17,893 nt of DNA from DATARH01 sp035504075. Its GTDB lineage: Bacteria > Pseudomonadota > Alphaproteobacteria > ATCC43930 > CGMCC-115725. How positions within the stretch are numbered: the first letter of the stretch is position 1; each line of letters opens with the position of its first letter. The notes beneath the pieces are model-generated. The model did not search any database and was not told where the DNA came from. It saw nothing but the letters and a program-made list of their open reading frames with translations. This document shows, one piece after another, positions 14,966 to 17,893 of the stretch. The stretch is taken from contig DATJSO010000194.1 in NCBI GenBank assembly GCA_035504075.1, forward strand, positions 1 to 17,893, read 5' to 3'. Both the position numbers and the translations under genes were made by a program.

Positions 14966-16378
14966 TCAGGCCGCTCGGAGGAGCAGCGGCGCCCCGAGCC
15001 GATCGGAAGCGGTGCCGAGAACACGTTCCGCCGCCAGTGCGATTGCCAGCAACTTTTCTTCAGCGCCCGCCGGCGCGATCAATTGCAGCCCGACCGGCAT
15101 GCCAGCGCGGTCGAGGCCGACCGGCAGTGTGATCGCGCACAGGCCGAGGTAGTTGACGGCAACCGTGTTGCGCACGATGCGGCGGTTGACCCGCAGATTG
15201 CCCTCCGGCTCGGCGACATCGGACATCAGTGGCGGGGTCACACACAGCGTCGGCGAGGCGATCACATCGATCGCGTCGAGACGCGGCGCGGCGGTCCGCG
15301 CCAGCGCCCGCAATCGCGCAAGACGGCCGAAGTAGTCGCGCGCGTTGATATTTTCCGCATTGCGTACCGCGGGTGCGATGACCGGGTCGAATTGTGCCAG
15401 CCACCCCGGCAGTTCCAAATCGAGGAAACTGCGAAGTTCGACAGCGCTGAGGCTGCCCTGCATGAAGACCGCATAGGCCGCTTCCGCCTCCGGCAGCACG
15501 AATTCAAGCGTCTCGGCGCCGGCTCGGCCGAGCGCCCGCACCGCCTCTTCGGCGGCTTCGGCGATGCCCGGATCGCAGTCGCGCCACAGAAACGGGTCGC
15601 CGACGCCGATGCGAACCCCCGCAATATGGACGGCCCGCGCGAGGATGTGCTCGGGATCCTTCCCGGCGGGATCGAGCGCGGCAAAGCCGTAGGCGACATC
15701 GGCGACGCTGCGCGCCAACAGGCCCGGCGTGTCGAAGGTCGGCGACAACGGCACGACGCCGTCGGTCGACCAGCGCCCGAGCGTCACCTTCAGGCCGACA
15801 GTGCCGGTCATCGACGCCGGGATGCGCACCGAGCCCGCCGTGTCGCTGCCGAACGCGAGCGACGCGGAGCCTTCCAAGAGGCTGACCCCGGCGCCGCTCG
15901 ACGAGCCGCCGACGGAACGGTGCGCGGCGGCGTCCCAAGGATTGTACGGCGCGCCCCAGTGGCTGTTGTGGCCGGTGCCGCCGAACGCGAACTCGACCAT
16001 GTGGGTCTTGCCCATGATGACGCCAAGCTGGCGGCGCAATGTCGCCACCAATGGTCCGTCGCGCTCCCACGGATCGGCCGGCAGCCGGCGGCTGGACCCG
16101 GCGAAGCAGGGATAGCCGGACGCGGCAAACAGGTCCTTGATCGACACCGGCAGACCCTGAAGCGGCCCCACTGAGACTCCGGCAGTAAAAGCCGCATCGG
16201 CCGCCGCGGCAGCGGCGCGGGCCTGTTCCGGCGCCCAGTGCGAGTAGGCGTGCAATTTTTCGCCAAAGCGCTCGTGCCGGGCAATCGCCGCCTCGATCAG
16301 TTCTTGCGCGGTCATCCGTTTGTCGCGCAAATCCCTCGCGGTCTCGATCAGCGGGCGGAACAGCGCATCGTTGGTCAT
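14966..16378 (-). CDS. Amidase-signature family hydrolase
   Basis: A 470-residue cytoplasmic amidase of the amidase signature superfamily (relatives include GatA, FAAH and indoleacetamide hydrolase), which hydrolyses carboxamide bonds through a Ser-Ser-Lys triad. All three residues are present: Lys81 in LPVSIKDLF, Ser159 in GGSSSGAG, and nucleophile Ser183 in GSDTAGSVRIPAS. The 24-residue spacing between the two serines equals that of FAAH. The glycine-rich signature normally reads GGSSGGS; here GGSSSGAG is a small variant. I chose the ATG at 16378 because AAGGAGG (16385-16391) lies six bases upstream; the longer open frame adds a non-conserved leader. The C-terminal half lacks features that would tell the substrate, and the absence of gatB/gatC argues against a role in tRNA amidation. 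The upstream 16379-16643 gap shows no gene and no clear promoter. It may be cotranscribed with the TPR gene upstream. Confidence 0.95.
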   Translation of the reverse strand: MTNDALFRPLIETARDLRDKRMTAQELIEAAIARHERFGEKLHAYSHWAPEQARAAAAAADAAFTAGVSVGPLQGLPVSIKDLFAASGYPCFAGSSRRLPADPWERDGPLVATLRRQLGVIMGKTHMVEFAFGGTGHNSHWGAPYNPWDAAAHRSVGGSSSGAGVSLLEGSASLAFGSDTAGSVRIPASMTGTVGLKVTLGRWSTDGVVPLSPTFDTPGLLARSVADVAYGFAALDPAGKDPEHILARAVHIAGVRIGVGDPFLWRDCDPGIAEAAEEAVRALGRAGAETLEFVLPEAEAAYAVFMQGSLSAVELRSFLDLELPGWLAQFDPVIAPAVRNAENINARDYFGRLARLRALARTAAPRLDAIDVIASPTLCVTPPLMSDVAEPEGNLRVNRRIVRNTVAVNYLGLCAITLPVGLDRAGMPVGLQLIAPAGAEEKLLAIALAAERVLGTASDRLGAPLLLRAA

Positions 16379-16384
16379 CACATA

Positions 16385-16391
16385 CCTCCTT
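16385..16391 (-). promoter_or_regulatory. Strong ribosome binding site of the amidase
   Basis: AAGGAGG on the minus strand with six bases to the ATG at 16378 decides the start among several possible in-frame codons. Confidence 0.8.
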
Positions 16392-16643
16392 GATTTTACC
16401 CAGCCGACGCTTGCGCCGTACGCTCGGCGATCCAGGATATTGACCTGGTCGTAGCAGCCGGCGAGACAGTATTCGGGCGATGTCGTCGGCGGTGCGGTAG
16501 CAGCCCGGTGCCGCCTGGGAAGAGGCCGACAATGCCGCGCGCGCGTGCTCACGCAAGTGCTCGACGCAATTCTTAGTGTTCGCTGAGTGGCGCGGCAGCG
16601 AGCGGCATATTTTGTTTCCCCCGGCTGTGCGACATGACGACCG

Positions 16644-17893
16644 TTACTGGACCGCCGCGACCCCCGCTACCGGCACGCCGGAGGCGCCCGGACGGCGCCC
16701 ATTCAGCAGCCGCCTAGCCTCTTCCAGGCGCCCGGCGCTGAGATAGGATTTGAGCAGCGTGAACTCGATCAGATCGTGCTGCGCCCGGCTGCCGCCGATG
16801 CGCTCGTTCTGCCCGGCAAGGGGAGCGAGCGCTTGGATCGCCGCGGCGAAATCCCGCCGCTCGAACGCGGCAAAGCCGCGCGCCAGCGCCGGCAGGTAAC
16901 AGCCGGAAGGGTAGCGTCCGGCCGCCGCGAGTTCCTCGATCTGGCGATTACGCGCCGCGAGCGCCGCATCGTCGCCTATCACGGCATGTGCCAGGATGAC
17001 GTGCAAATCAGCGAGGCCGCTGCCTGGTCGCGGCAACGCCTCGCCGACATAATCGTAAAGGGCGCGCCAGGCGGCCGCGTCACGCGGCTGGCCGGCAAGC
17101 TCCGAACGCCACAAAAACGCGCAACCATCGGATATCTTCAGCTGCGGCCCGCCGCTGTGGCGGCCGAGTGCGATTGCGTCGCGATACGCCGCTTGCGCCT
17201 CCTCCGGGTGGCCGAGCGCCAATTCAATGAGCGACAGATGCCAGCTCAGGTGGCCGTAGAAAAAGCCGTCGCGCGGATAATCCGCCAGCCAGCACAGCAG
17301 AAATTCCCGCGCCGTCTCGGCTTCACCGCTTTCGTAGCAGACATGGGCAAACCCATGTGCGCCGTGCGCGTTTTTTGCGTTGAGCGCCACCGATCGATCG
17401 ATTTTGCGCCGTGCCTCGGCGAGCCGCCCGTCTTCCGAAAGCGCCATCGCGTGATAGGACAGGAACCAGTAATCCTCGCCGTAATGCGGCGCGAGGTTGT
17501 CCATCAATTCGGCGATCTGGTGCTTCTGGCCGAGCCGGCCGGAACCGCCGATCAAGCCGTTCGGGTTGGCGGCAATCGAGATCACCAGCGCGTCGCGCGG
17601 CCATGCCGCCAAATGCGCACGGACGGCGGCGATGGCCGCATCGGTCTGGCCACTCGAACCGAGGTCGAAAATCGCGATGTGGCTCGCCTCGCGCTCGCTC
17701 ACGCCAACCGCGAGCTCTTTGGCGGCGGCGAGGGCGGCTTGTGCGTCGGCGAAGTTGCCCTCGCGCATTAAGACTTGCGCCCGGCCGGCGTGCGCCAGGG
17801 CGAAATGGGGATCGGCGGCGATGGCGCCGTCATAGGCGGCGAGCGCCCCGGGGTAGAACGTCAGCGCCCGCTCGCTGGCATCGACATAGGCGT
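16644..17893 (-). CDS. TTC38-like tetratricopeptide repeat protein, 5' partial
   Basis: The frame is open to the end of the window, so the N-terminus is missing; the ATG at 17768 is probably internal because clear TPR sequence (YPGALAAYDGAIAADPHFAL) continues upstream of it. About 415 residues are visible. The pattern matches the TTC38 family of TPR proteins: DYWFLSYHAMALSEDGRLAE, then AHGAHGFAHVCYESGEAETA, then GFFYGHLSWHLSLIELALGH, with the family's conserved His-rich helices. TTC38 proteins are usually near 450-470 residues, so roughly 50 may be missing. Their biochemical role is not established. No signal peptide or membrane segment is visible in the part seen. It lies upstream of the amidase on the same strand with a 265-base gap, so a shared role is possible but unsupported. 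Confidence 0.88.
   Translation of the reverse strand, partial: AYVDASERALTFYPGALAAYDGAIAADPHFALAHAGRAQVLMREGNFADAQAALAAAKELAVGVSEREASHIAIFDLGSSGQTDAAIAAVRAHLAAWPRDALVISIAANPNGLIGGSGRLGQKHQIAELMDNLAPHYGEDYWFLSYHAMALSEDGRLAEARRKIDRSVALNAKNAHGAHGFAHVCYESGEAETAREFLLCWLADYPRDGFFYGHLSWHLSLIELALGHPEEAQAAYRDAIALGRHSGGPQLKISDGCAFLWRSELAGQPRDAAAWRALYDYVGEALPRPGSGLADLHVILAHAVIGDDAALAARNRQIEELAAAGRYPSGCYLPALARGFAAFERRDFAAAIQALAPLAGQNERIGGSRAQHDLIEFTLLKSYLSAGRLEEARRLLNGRRPGASGVPVAGVAAVQ

Noticed and set aside
14909..16174. A 421-codon plus-strand frame opposite the amidase
   Set aside because: The amidase has its full catalytic triad and a strong ribosome site; the opposite frame is Arg/Ala-rich noise.

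Overview
The window is GC-rich, tightly packed bacterial chromosome that most resembles an alphaproteobacterium. This rests on gene order and protein style (flgJ, flgK, flgL, flagellin, fliD, fliS, flgM, and an alphaproteobacterial-type flagellin). The near absence of basic residues in the exported filament proteins would fit an acid-adapted member of the Acetobacteraceae or a relative, but that assignment is inference.

Positions 1-11949 (+ strand) form a late flagellar cluster. In order: the end of a FlgJ-like peptidoglycan hydrolase; a small FlgN-like candidate chaperone; hook-filament junction proteins FlgK and FlgL; a 1243-residue fusion of a sulfotransferase-like domain with three glycosyltransferase domains; flagellin FliC; filament cap FliD; flagellin chaperone FliS; and the anti-sigma-28 factor FlgM. 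Most genes overlap or nearly touch. The exceptions are a 160-base gap before flagellin and a 13-bp perfect hairpin between flagellin and fliD. Together the cluster builds, caps, chaperones and probably glycosylates the filament, and it carries the checkpoint regulator for late genes.

Positions 11950-14460 hold non-flagellar genes: a small unrecognised minus-strand gene, a regulator with two HTH domains and a LexA/S24-like C-terminal domain, and a lone ABC-transporter permease read from a TTG start.

Positions 14396-14965 hold a tRNA-Ala(CGC) with its promoter, followed by a frameshifted fragment of an IS21-family IstB helper gene.

Positions 14966-17893 (- strand) hold an amidase-signature hydrolase with an intact Lys-Ser-Ser triad, and a TTC38-like tetratricopeptide protein that runs off the window.

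The points most worth following are the four-domain sulfotransferase/glycosyltransferase in the flagellin operon, and a flagellin that contains no arginine and only three lysines, part of a general loss of basic residues in every protein exported by this flagellum.
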